Below are positions 7,222 to 14,936 of a stretch of 20,980 nt of DNA, piece by piece. Source of the stretch: Bacteriovoracaceae bacterium. Its GTDB lineage: Bacteria > Bdellovibrionota > Bacteriovoracia > Bacteriovoracales > Bacteriovoracaceae. The stretch lies in NCBI GenBank assembly GCA_023146355.1, contig JAGLCH010000388.1, positions 1 to 20,980 on the forward strand, given 5' to 3'. A program made the translations under genes and the position numbers. The number at the start of each line of letters is the position of its first letter. Position 1 is the first letter of the stretch. The notes beneath the pieces are model-generated. The model saw nothing but the letters and a program-made list of their open reading frames with translations. It ran no database searches and was not told where the DNA came from.

Positions 7222-9867
7222 ATGCTTAAAGTCATCCTTTCATGGTTGGTATATTCAGTTTTACGCTTAAGGTATAAGGTAGAAATAAGTGGTTTCGATG
7301 AGCTTAAGCTTGATAAAGATCGCGGAGTTCTCTTTCTTCCAAATCATCCGGCGTATGTCGATCCACTTCTTTTGGTATCAATTCTTGGACGTAAATTTTG
7401 TCCTGGAATTTTAATTGATGAAGATCAGCTTCAAAGACCGCTCATAAAATTTATTCGGAAAATGATTCCCCTATTTCCTATTCCCGATATCGTTAAGGTT
7501 CGCACCAAAGGTGTTCAGGCCATTAATCATGCAGTCGATCAACTGGTAACTGAAATTGATAATGGAAGTGAACTTCTTCTCTATCCTTCTGGACGAATTT
7601 ATCGCCAAGATCATGAATTAGTTCATGGAACAAGTTCAGTTCATACCATCTTAAAAAATGCTAAGAAAAAACCACAGATCGTTCTTGTAAGAACTAAGGG
7701 TCTTTGGGGAAGTTCTTTGAGCTTCGGTGCAACAGGTAAAAAACCAGCTCTAGGTTGGAGAGAATTATTCTGGTTTGGTTCGATGGTTCTTCTTAATCTG
7801 ATTTTCTTCGTTCCAAAGCGTAAGGTGTCTATTGAGTTTACCCTTGATGATTCATTTCCCCATGATCAGACCAAGCAGGAGATGAATCATTATTTGGAAA
7901 AGTACTATAATGAAATTCCAGATGATCGCCTCATTGTTCCCTACTACTTTTTTAAGCGAAGACTTATTCTAAGAAAGGCATTACAAAAAAGAATTGTCGA
8001 CCAAAGACCATCACTTGATATCATTACTTCGGCAACTAGAAATACGATAGAGGACTATCTAAAAAAAGAGATGGGTATTGATAAGCTAGAGGACAACATG
8101 AGTCTGGCAATCGATCTCGATATGGACAGTCTTGCAAAAGCAGAGCTGATTTTGTGGATAGATCAAGAGTTTGGTGTAATGGATGCCAATACTGATCAGA
8201 TTAACACTGTTGCTGATGCATTTCTTTACGCTCAGGATGAACTTCCACTAGACGATGATGATGAACTTGGAAAAGAGGAAGGAATTCACGCTGACTGGTA
8301 TGGGCAAGGAAGTTGGAAGGAGCGTTCATGTTTTAGAATGGCAGATAATATTCTAGAGGCGATTGTTTATCAGGCAAGAAAGAATCCTCGTCGAAAAATG
8401 ATTGCAGAAAGAAATGTGGGCGTAAAGTCTTACCGTGACATAATCATTAGTGTTGCTGTGATAAAAGAGTTTGTTAAAGATTTAGAGGGAGATAAAATTG
8501 GTTTTATGCTCCCCGCTTCAACTGCTTCCGTAATGGCCTATCTTTCAATCATCGCATCAGGTAAAACTCCAGTGATGCTCAATTGGACAGTTGGAAAAAG
8601 AAATCTGGAACATGCAATTAAGTCCCTTGGGATAAAGAAAATTGTTACCGCAAACCTCATGCTTTCAAAACTAAAAGATCAAGGAATTGAACTTGATGTG
8701 GATAGCAATATTTTCTTTCCGCTAGAAGACTTAAAGAAAAATGTCACGCTTACTCAAAAAATTAAGGCCGCGTTTATTGGCCACTTCAATATGAAGGCCT
8801 TACTCAAAGAAAATATATCTAAAACGGCAGCAATTCTTTTTACCAGTGGTTCCGAAAATCTTCCAAAGACTGTTCCTCTCTCTCACAAAAATGTTCTGAC
8901 TAATATTGAGGGGGTTCTTGATATTATTCCGCTTTATGGCCGTGATAAGTTTTTGGGATTCCTTCCTCCTTTTCACTCTTTCGGGCTTACTGCTCACGTG
9001 ACAATGCCTCTTGTGCTTGGGGTTCCTGTGGTTTATCACAACAATCCTACTCAACCCAATATCCTCGCAAAAATCATCGAGAAGTATCGTCCAACCGTTC
9101 TGATCGCTACTCCAACTTTTCTTAATGGTATTTTAAAGAGAAGCAAGGGCCTTGATCTAAGTAGTCTAAGAATCGCAGTTGTTGGTGCTGAAAAATGTCC
9201 TGCTTCTGTATTTAAACTTGCTCAAGAAACCTGTCAGGGCGTTGAGATTATGGAAGGATACGGCATCACCGAGTGCTCCCCTGTGCTGGCCGCAAACCCT
9301 TATGGAAGTTCAAAGCTAGGTACTATAGGAAAGATTCTTCCTAACGTAGAATATCTAATGACTGATCCCAATAATCCGTCACAGATTAAAACAGACCATA
9401 CAACCCCATCGATGTTGATGGTTCGTGGAGTTAGTATTTTTGATGGATATATAAACTATGAGGGTGAGTCTCCATTTGTAACTATTGAAGGCAAAGAATA
9501 CTACAAAACGGGTGATCTTCTTCTTCAAGATGATGACGGGTATCTCACTTTTGCCGGACGGCTCAAGCGTTTTATTAAAATTGGCGGAGAGATGGTATCA
9601 CTTCCTGCAATTGAAACTGAGCTCCTAAACCACTTTAAGGGAGAAGATGGACTTGCTCCCATTGCAATTGAGGCAAGAGAAACTGATGGACGCCCAGAGA
9701 TTGTCCTCTTCACAACCATTGCAGCAGACCGGCAAGAGGTTAATAAGCTATTGAAAAAAGCTGGATTCTCAGGATTATCAAATATCCGTGAGGTTCAAGA
9801 AATTGAAGCGATCCCACTGCTCGGTACTGGAAAGATAGATTATAGAACTCTAAAGTCTAGGCTGTAA
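7222..9867 (+). CDS. Fused PlsC acyltransferase - acyl carrier protein - AMP-forming acyl ligase
   Basis: An 881-residue protein with three domains. Residues about 10-235 form a PlsC-type acyltransferase with NHPAYVD (HX4D, His42-Asp47); motif III reads YPSGR where most relatives have PEG(T/R). Residues about 270-345 look like an acyl carrier protein with the phosphopantetheine-accepting Ser303 in LDMDSLAKAEL. Residues about 375-881 form an AMP-binding ligase: FTSGSENLPKT (P loop), YGITECSP, YKTGDL, GRLKRFIKIGGE and the C-terminal catalytic Lys871 in GTGKIDY. E. coli Aas joins an acyltransferase to an acyl-ACP synthetase that uses free ACP; here a carrier appears built in. The likely job is to activate fatty acids, load them on the internal carrier and reacylate lysophospholipids at the inner membrane. 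AAGGAG precedes the ATG by 7 bases. Confidence 0.9.
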   Translation: MLKVILSWLVYSVLRLRYKVEISGFDELKLDKDRGVLFLPNHPAYVDPLLLVSILGRKFCPGILIDEDQLQRPLIKFIRKMIPLFPIPDIVKVRTKGVQAINHAVDQLVTEIDNGSELLLYPSGRIYRQDHELVHGTSSVHTILKNAKKKPQIVLVRTKGLWGSSLSFGATGKKPALGWRELFWFGSMVLLNLIFFVPKRKVSIEFTLDDSFPHDQTKQEMNHYLEKYYNEIPDDRLIVPYYFFKRRLILRKALQKRIVDQRPSLDIITSATRNTIEDYLKKEMGIDKLEDNMSLAIDLDMDSLAKAELILWIDQEFGVMDANTDQINTVADAFLYAQDELPLDDDDELGKEEGIHADWYGQGSWKERSCFRMADNILEAIVYQARKNPRRKMIAERNVGVKSYRDIIISVAVIKEFVKDLEGDKIGFMLPASTASVMAYLSIIASGKTPVMLNWTVGKRNLEHAIKSLGIKKIVTANLMLSKLKDQGIELDVDSNIFFPLEDLKKNVTLTQKIKAAFIGHFNMKALLKENISKTAAILFTSGSENLPKTVPLSHKNVLTNIEGVLDIIPLYGRDKFLGFLPPFHSFGLTAHVTMPLVLGVPVVYHNNPTQPNILAKIIEKYRPTVLIATPTFLNGILKRSKGLDLSSLRIAVVGAEKCPASVFKLAQETCQGVEIMEGYGITECSPVLAANPYGSSKLGTIGKILPNVEYLMTDPNNPSQIKTDHTTPSMLMVRGVSIFDGYINYEGESPFVTIEGKEYYKTGDLLLQDDDGYLTFAGRLKRFIKIGGEMVSLPAIETELLNHFKGEDGLAPIAIEARETDGRPEIVLFTTIAADRQEVNKLLKKAGFSGLSNIREVQEIEAIPLLGTGKIDYRTLKSRL

Positions 9868-10845
9868 TTTTTTACAGCTTGGAGCGAACTTCATCTTACA
9901 TGCTTTTTTAAAATATTTTTTTGCTTCATCCTTTCTCTTCTTTTTTAGGAGGATGGAGCCCGTGTTATGACATGATTTTGCAATTTTCAACTTACAGGCC
10001 TTGATCGAGTATAGAAGTGATTCTTCTTTCTTTACCTGATTGTAAAGAATGCGTGCGGCCTCACTACAACTGGCACCATTTTTGAGGTCACACCCACTAT
10101 AAAAAGCTTTTTTTGCACGAACCATCGATTCTAAGCGCACTAAACTTTTTCCCAAAAAATAGCATCCGGTTGGGTTCTTTTCGATGCAAGACATTTTAAA
10201 AAAGCCTTTGGCATCTCCTATGCTTCCCTGTTGGTATTTTACCAGACCTGCATTGAAACATGCCTTTGTGTTCCTGTGCTTACATGCTATTTCAAAGTGT
10301 AAAAACGCCTTATCAAACTTATCAACAAAATAAAAATACTTACCTCGCTGGTAGTGGTCTTCTGTAGTTAGATTAATTTTATTAGAATGAGTGATTCCTT
10401 GTAAGCGAAGGTATCTAAGGTGAACCATTTCAAGCTGTTTATTTACTATAAACTTTTGTTGCTTTTTTATAGCGTATTTTGCTTCCTTACACTGCCGATC
10501 CTTCAAACTGATTCTAGCAAAGGCCTGATAATACTCCCCTACTTTTTGATCACATCGTTCGTGAATCTTTGCTTCCTTGTGGGGGATGATACACTCTTGG
10601 ATTAGGCGATTTACTGCCATCCCCTCTGCAATTAAATAGGCCTTTTCTAGACTTTCGGCAGTCCCTTTTCCTGAAAACCAAACCCATCCATTACCTTGAG
10701 TTCGGCCTAATTCCTTTACCCATTCTAGTTTTTGGCACTTTCTTTCATCTGTAAAAATAGAGGTCAGTGCTGATAGGTCTGCATAACTACTAGTTGTAAC
10801 CAGTAAAACTGATAGGAATGATATGATACTTGGGGAAAACTTCAT
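9850..10845 (-). CDS. Secreted Sel1-like repeat protein with paired cysteines (Hcp-like)
   Basis: A 331-residue exported protein with a signal peptide (cleavage near SSYA, residue 22). Residues about 35-150 form a Cys-containing alpha/beta region with a WVWFSGKGTAES stretch faintly like LPP20-type domains. Residues 181-331 hold five helical repeats of exactly 32 residues with a C-x7-C pair in each: Cys188/196, 220/228, 252/260, 284/292 and 316/324. This matches the Sel1-like repeats of Helicobacter cysteine-rich proteins, where each pair is a disulfide linking two helices. Such solenoids usually bind proteins or peptidoglycan fragments in the periplasm; the ligand here is unknown. A GAGGGA precedes the start. 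Its 3' end overlaps the fusion gene by 18 bases. Confidence 0.88.
   Translation of the reverse strand: MKFSPSIISFLSVLLVTTSSYADLSALTSIFTDERKCQKLEWVKELGRTQGNGWVWFSGKGTAESLEKAYLIAEGMAVNRLIQECIIPHKEAKIHERCDQKVGEYYQAFARISLKDRQCKEAKYAIKKQQKFIVNKQLEMVHLRYLRLQGITHSNKINLTTEDHYQRGKYFYFVDKFDKAFLHFEIACKHRNTKACFNAGLVKYQQGSIGDAKGFFKMSCIEKNPTGCYFLGKSLVRLESMVRAKKAFYSGCDLKNGASCSEAARILYNQVKKEESLLYSIKACKLKIAKSCHNTGSILLKKKRKDEAKKYFKKACKMKFAPSCKKLQPRL
9861..9878. other. Hairpin in the 3' overlap of convergent genes
   Basis: GCTGTAA and TTACAGC are perfect inverted repeats around TTTT. The left arm contains the stop codon of the fusion gene, and the hairpin lies within and just beyond the 18-base overlap. There is no T tract after it on either strand, so it may pause or protect both mRNA ends rather than be a classic terminator. 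Confidence 0.4.
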
Positions 10846-10919
10846 CTTTGTCCCTCATTTAAAACAATTATTGTTCAGATTAGAATACTTAACAGTAGTT
10901 TATCTAAAAGGGAGAATTG

Positions 10920-11375
10920 ATGAAGTTAATAATTCACTGGGCAACATTGTTAATGCTCGTTATTTCCATAGCGGGATGCTCCACTGTTCGTTTGAAATAC
11001 GAAGCAGATTACAAGGTAGCAGGAGTAGGGCAAACGAATCGCATGGTGTACGAGAAAAGCTATGAGGTTGGAAACCTGCGGTGGTGGTGCGCTTTATCTG
11101 GAGTCTTTTACGGAGGAGCTTGTTGGCTTTATTTGAGAATGCCAGTAATTGACCAGGAGGAACAGATAAGAGATGAAGCACGAAAAAAACTTTTGGCCGA
11201 CACTCAGTTATCAATTGTTGATATATATAACACATCTGTAAAAAGGGTAGGCTGGGGATTTTGGAATGGGGAAAAAGAAGACTTCAAAAATTATGGTTGG
11301 AGCAATGAAAAAGTAAAACCCGCCCCTGCTAAAAAGAGTAATGCAGAAGAGGAACTTGATGGCTTTATACAATAA
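10920..11375 (+). CDS. Small predicted lipoprotein, unknown function
   Basis: A 151-residue lipoprotein. The signal peptide ends in a lipobox IAGC with the lipidated Cys20, followed by Ser, which favours outer-membrane sorting. After it come about 35 polar residues, then a striking hydrophobic/aromatic stretch with WWCALSG and GGACWLYL, then a charged helix. The C-terminal tail is rich in Lys, Ala and Glu. I do not recognise the family. The ATG at 10920 is preferred over the adjacent TTG at 10917 because GGAG at 10911-10914 is then 5 bases away. It is divergent from the Cys-repeat gene (74 bases apart); that both are envelope proteins may mean shared control. Confidence 0.8.
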   Translation: MKLIIHWATLLMLVISIAGCSTVRLKYEADYKVAGVGQTNRMVYEKSYEVGNLRWWCALSGVFYGGACWLYLRMPVIDQEEQIRDEARKKLLADTQLSIVDIYNTSVKRVGWGFWNGEKEDFKNYGWSNEKVKPAPAKKSNAEEELDGFIQ

Positions 11376-11398
11376 AAAAAGGCCCACTTTTGTGGGCC
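11374..11398 (-). terminator. Rho-independent terminator of the aminotransferase gene
   Basis: GGCCCAC (11381-11387) pairs perfectly with GTGGGCC (11392-11398) around TTTT. On the minus strand the stem is followed by a run of seven T (complement of 11374-11380). The run overlaps the stop codon of the convergent lipoprotein gene, so the hairpin may also limit readthrough from that side, but there it has no T tract. Confidence 0.88.
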
Positions 11399-11423
11399 TC
11401 CTTATCAAAAAACAAATTTTAAA

Positions 11424-12668
11424 TTAACGAATTGCTTCTGGTGTTGCCATTCTACGTTGTGGCCCATCACCTTTAGACTTAATGGTTTCAGCAAGTCTTC
11501 TGACTCCTTCATCCAATTGTTCGTGATTAGGGAAGGAGAAGTTAAGTCTCATTGTGTTTAATCCAGTGTTGTTACAGTGGAAGGCACTTCCAATAACATA
11601 GGCAACTTTCTTATCAACAGCTTCTCTAAACATATCATCAGCAGAGATATGCTCAGGAAGAGTTACCCATAAAAATAGTCCACCTTCAGGTCTCGTCCAA
11701 GTTACACCTTCGGGCATGTACTTCTCAAGAGCGTTAAGCATAACGTCTCTCTTTGCTTTGTACATCTCACAAATGTATTTAATATGACCTTCAAGCTTTC
11801 CAGTCTGCAGGTACTCAGAAGCAATTAGTTGGCCTAGGCTATTTGCACAAAGGTCAGTTGATTGCTTACATTTAGAAAGTTGCTTAATGATTTCTGGATT
11901 TGCAATTATCCAACCAAGGCGTAGACCCGGTGCGAAGATTTTAGAGAAACTTCTAAGAGTGATTACGTTGTCGATGTCCATAGCACCAAGTGCTTCTGGC
12001 TTATCGCCTTCAAAGCGAAGTTCACGGTAAGGAGAATCATCGATTACGATTAGGCCATATTCTTTTGCTAATTTAACAAGGCTTTCTCTTTTTTCTTGGT
12101 TCCATGTAATTCCTGATGGGTTTTGAAAATCAGGCACGCAGTAGATAAACTTGTAGTGCTCATCTGAGTGGCGAAGTGCAGTTAGTTGCATTTTAAGGTC
12201 ATCAAAGTCGATTCCTTTTCCGTCAGATTTAACACCAATAAACTGTGCTCCATAAGCAGAGAAGGCCTGAAGCGCTCCAAGATATGTCGGAAGTTCAACT
12301 AGTACAGGGTCTGTTGGGTCAATGAATAAGCGTCCAACAAGATCTAGTCCCTGTTGTGATGATGACGTTACGAGAACATGTTCTTCAGTTAAACCTTTAA
12401 AGCCATCTTTTTCCATTAGCTTAATGATTTCACGTTTCAGTTCAGGAAATCCTTCAGTTGTTCCATACTGAAGAGCTTCGTGTGGTCTTTCTTTTAAAAC
12501 TTTTTGGGCAGCAGCTGCAATGTCTTCTGTGGGAAAACTTTCTGGCGATGGAAGTCCACCAGCGAGTGAGATGATGTCAGGATTGTTAGTAAGCTTTAGA
12601 AGCTCACGGATGACACTACCTTTAATTCTTCTTGATGTAATTGATGTGTTCTTACTCAGATCAAACAT
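11424..12668 (-). CDS. PLP-dependent class I/II aminotransferase (LysN / 2-aminoadipate type)
   Basis: A 414-residue fold-type I aminotransferase of the group that includes Thermus LysN, kynurenine/2-aminoadipate aminotransferases and the C-terminal halves of MocR regulators; no DNA-binding domain is attached. Seen are the N-terminal ISLAGGLPSPESFP, LQYGTTEG, FQNPSG with Asn183, Asp210 (pairs with the pyridine nitrogen), Tyr214, the Schiff-base Lys243 in SFSKIFAPGLRLGW and the substrate-carboxylate Arg in MRLNFSF near the end. It transfers amino groups between amino acids and 2-oxoacids; specificity cannot be read and could be broad (2-aminoadipate, aromatic or branched-chain). GGAG five bases before the ATG supports the start. 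It has its own terminator and appears monocistronic. Confidence 0.92.
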   Translation of the reverse strand: MFDLSKNTSITSRRIKGSVIRELLKLTNNPDIISLAGGLPSPESFPTEDIAAAAQKVLKERPHEALQYGTTEGFPELKREIIKLMEKDGFKGLTEEHVLVTSSSQQGLDLVGRLFIDPTDPVLVELPTYLGALQAFSAYGAQFIGVKSDGKGIDFDDLKMQLTALRHSDEHYKFIYCVPDFQNPSGITWNQEKRESLVKLAKEYGLIVIDDSPYRELRFEGDKPEALGAMDIDNVITLRSFSKIFAPGLRLGWIIANPEIIKQLSKCKQSTDLCANSLGQLIASEYLQTGKLEGHIKYICEMYKAKRDVMLNALEKYMPEGVTWTRPEGGLFLWVTLPEHISADDMFREAVDKKVAYVIGSAFHCNNTGLNTMRLNFSFPNHEQLDEGVRRLAETIKSKGDGPQRRMATPEAIR

Positions 12669-12778
12669 AAAAACTCCGTGTTATTAGGGTGTTGCATAGG
12701 TGTATTATTCATTTGGGGCTCAATTAAACATATCGAGAAGGTCCTGTTTCGTCAAGGATTGCACTGAGTGTCTACATG

Positions 12779-12789
12779 GTGCGTCGCAC
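12779..12789. promoter_or_regulatory. Short perfect palindrome in a divergent promoter region
   Basis: GTGCG-T-CGCAC is a perfect inverted repeat in the 226-base gap between the aminotransferase and pseudokinase starts. It could be an operator half-site pair, but it is short and stands alone. Confidence 0.25.
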
Positions 12790-12894
12790 TCTTTTCCTCG
12801 AAGTTTTAGTTACTTAACCTCACATTTAACCTAAGCTTTATTCAATTTATTCTTGAGGTAAGTCGAAAAGTTTAAAAATATATCGAAGGGAATT

Positions 12895-14850
12895 ATGAAC
12901 CAGAATAAAAAGTATATGCGCTTAAGCTTTATTTCCTCACTTCTTTTTTTGATTGCTTGCATGCTTACAGCAAACTACTACTTAAGTGAGATTGTAGAGA
13001 GTCTGGCCGGAGACTATTTTCGAGATAGCTTCTCCCACAGAGTTGATGTGGCCCAAGGTCTAGCAGTTTATCAAAATGAACTAATTAAAACTCAAGGAAA
13101 ATCACGGGCAAAGGCCATAGATGATTTCATTGAAACGATAAAACTCACCTCAGGTCGTGAAAAATCAATTCATAGTGACCTGTTTATCGGACGAGTAGTT
13201 GGACGAAATAAACTCGAGACTCTCTACTATAGCGGGGAAATGGCACCTGACGATTCCTTTCTCATTCGTATAAAAAAGAAATTTGATTTTGATCAGTTTC
13301 ATGATGATCGTTCTCTCATTCGTTCTCAAGGTGTCGCTGTTTATACTCACACTTTTTCCCCGTGGAATCTTATCTTGCTATCAGGGACAGAGCAGAAAGT
13401 TTATGATCAAGCAATTGGTCGCGTGACTACTGCCATCAATTTGTTTTTTTTATTCCTAACAATTTTAATTGTAATGATTGCAGGAATACTCGTCTTTTTA
13501 TTTTATAAACAATGGCAAAAACGCGAACTGAATTCTAGAAAAGAGCAAATGCTTTTTGACTGTCATCCCGATCAACTCATGCTGCTTAGTAAGTCTGGAA
13601 TTATTTTAGATGTTAGCAAAGGAGTCTTAGATGAAATCAGAATGGAAAATGACGAGGTAAAGGGCAGTGTCGCGTGGGGTAATTATTGGTGGTCACACTC
13701 AGAAGTTGCACAAAATCAAATACGTGAATCTATTGATGCTGTTTTTAGGGGAGAGAAGGCAGAGTTTACTGCCGCGCACCCAACTGCAACTGGAGATACA
13801 TTATCTATCACTCATAAAATTGTTCCCATTCATAATGGTAAGGGGGAAGTCGCATTTGCACTGGACCTAGGGATTTCTGACAAGCTTGCGGCCATGAAAG
13901 AAAAAAATGCTGAAGACCATGACTCTATTTTTAAATATTTCTTTGAGAATACTCCGGATGCTATCCTTGTTCATGGACTTCACAGTGGAATCATTTCAGT
14001 TAATGCTGCAGCTCTTCAGATGTTTTCTATCTTCGAGTCAAGTGAGCTAAAGGGACATACTCTAATTGATTTTTCTCCAGACTTTCAAGGCCCCGAAGAG
14101 GAGTCAGTTGTTCTTATTAATGAGATCTTTTCTAAGACAATGGTGGTTGGAAGTTGTCGCACTAATTGGCGCTTACGAGACTTCAAAGGTGTTGAACACC
14201 ATGTCGAATTATCACTATTTAGAGGCCAGCTTAGCTGTGAGCAAGTGCTTTTTATCAGCATCAAAGATATTCAAGAGGAAAAAATTGAAAGGGATGAGAG
14301 TGAGGCAATACTAACTAACATGAAGAAAACTATTGATGAACAAAACGAGGTCATCTCGTCCCAATCAGGTGATCTATTTAGGGCAATGAGTGAACTCGAT
14401 ACGCTAATGGGTAGAGTTATTGCTGATGATCGAGTTGAGCCTGGAGCAGATCTTCTTCATATTATTAATGATGCGGTAAAAGTTGCGTTTGAAAAGTATG
14501 ATGATCAGAAAATAACACTCAATATCGTCGGAGAGTTTGACCAAAGCTTCAGTCGGGAAAGCTACCCTATGAGAGTCAGGGGGGCATTTTCCATAATTGC
14601 TGATCACTGTTTTAATTCAATTTTCACGGAGTGCAATAGTGGACCAAAAATGTCAATTGAGATAAAAAGTTCCCCACCCTACAATATCATTTCATTTACT
14701 GATAATCGATCCAGTGGCAGATCAATAACTTCTGAACTTATGGCACAGTTGCGCACTATTCTTTCAAAATTTGGAGGGGATCTCTCCCATTCAGACTCTA
14801 ACGAACACCATCGAGTAGAAGTGCTTTTGCCGATCAATGATGATTTTTAA
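12895..14850 (+). CDS. Membrane two-PAS sensor with degenerate histidine-kinase end
   Basis: A 651-residue membrane protein arranged like a histidine kinase: TM1 (about 10-29), a periplasmic sensor domain (30-178), TM2 (180-204), a PAS-like domain (about 219-326), a second PAS domain (about 343-460), a coiled coil (460-505) and an ATPase-like C-terminus (about 515-648). The catalytic features are missing. There is no HisKA His-Glu/Asp box in the coiled coil, the N box keeps only Asn574, the G1 box reads DNRSSG instead of DxGxG, and no G2 box follows. Related proteins may act as allosteric partners of active kinases, for example through dimerisation. A GAAGGG site precedes the ATG. A GNAT-like gene follows after 86 bases. 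Domain order is clear; lack of activity is inference. Confidence 0.82.
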   Translation: MNQNKKYMRLSFISSLLFLIACMLTANYYLSEIVESLAGDYFRDSFSHRVDVAQGLAVYQNELIKTQGKSRAKAIDDFIETIKLTSGREKSIHSDLFIGRVVGRNKLETLYYSGEMAPDDSFLIRIKKKFDFDQFHDDRSLIRSQGVAVYTHTFSPWNLILLSGTEQKVYDQAIGRVTTAINLFFLFLTILIVMIAGILVFLFYKQWQKRELNSRKEQMLFDCHPDQLMLLSKSGIILDVSKGVLDEIRMENDEVKGSVAWGNYWWSHSEVAQNQIRESIDAVFRGEKAEFTAAHPTATGDTLSITHKIVPIHNGKGEVAFALDLGISDKLAAMKEKNAEDHDSIFKYFFENTPDAILVHGLHSGIISVNAAALQMFSIFESSELKGHTLIDFSPDFQGPEEESVVLINEIFSKTMVVGSCRTNWRLRDFKGVEHHVELSLFRGQLSCEQVLFISIKDIQEEKIERDESEAILTNMKKTIDEQNEVISSQSGDLFRAMSELDTLMGRVIADDRVEPGADLLHIINDAVKVAFEKYDDQKITLNIVGEFDQSFSRESYPMRVRGAFSIIADHCFNSIFTECNSGPKMSIEIKSSPPYNIISFTDNRSSGRSITSELMAQLRTILSKFGGDLSHSDSNEHHRVEVLLPINDDF

Positions 14851-14936
14851 AATAAAAAAACTATACACTTTGCTGTACTGCACTATCTTCCGTCATACTC
14901 ATGTGATATTATTTAGTTAACTAGGAGATATTAAAT

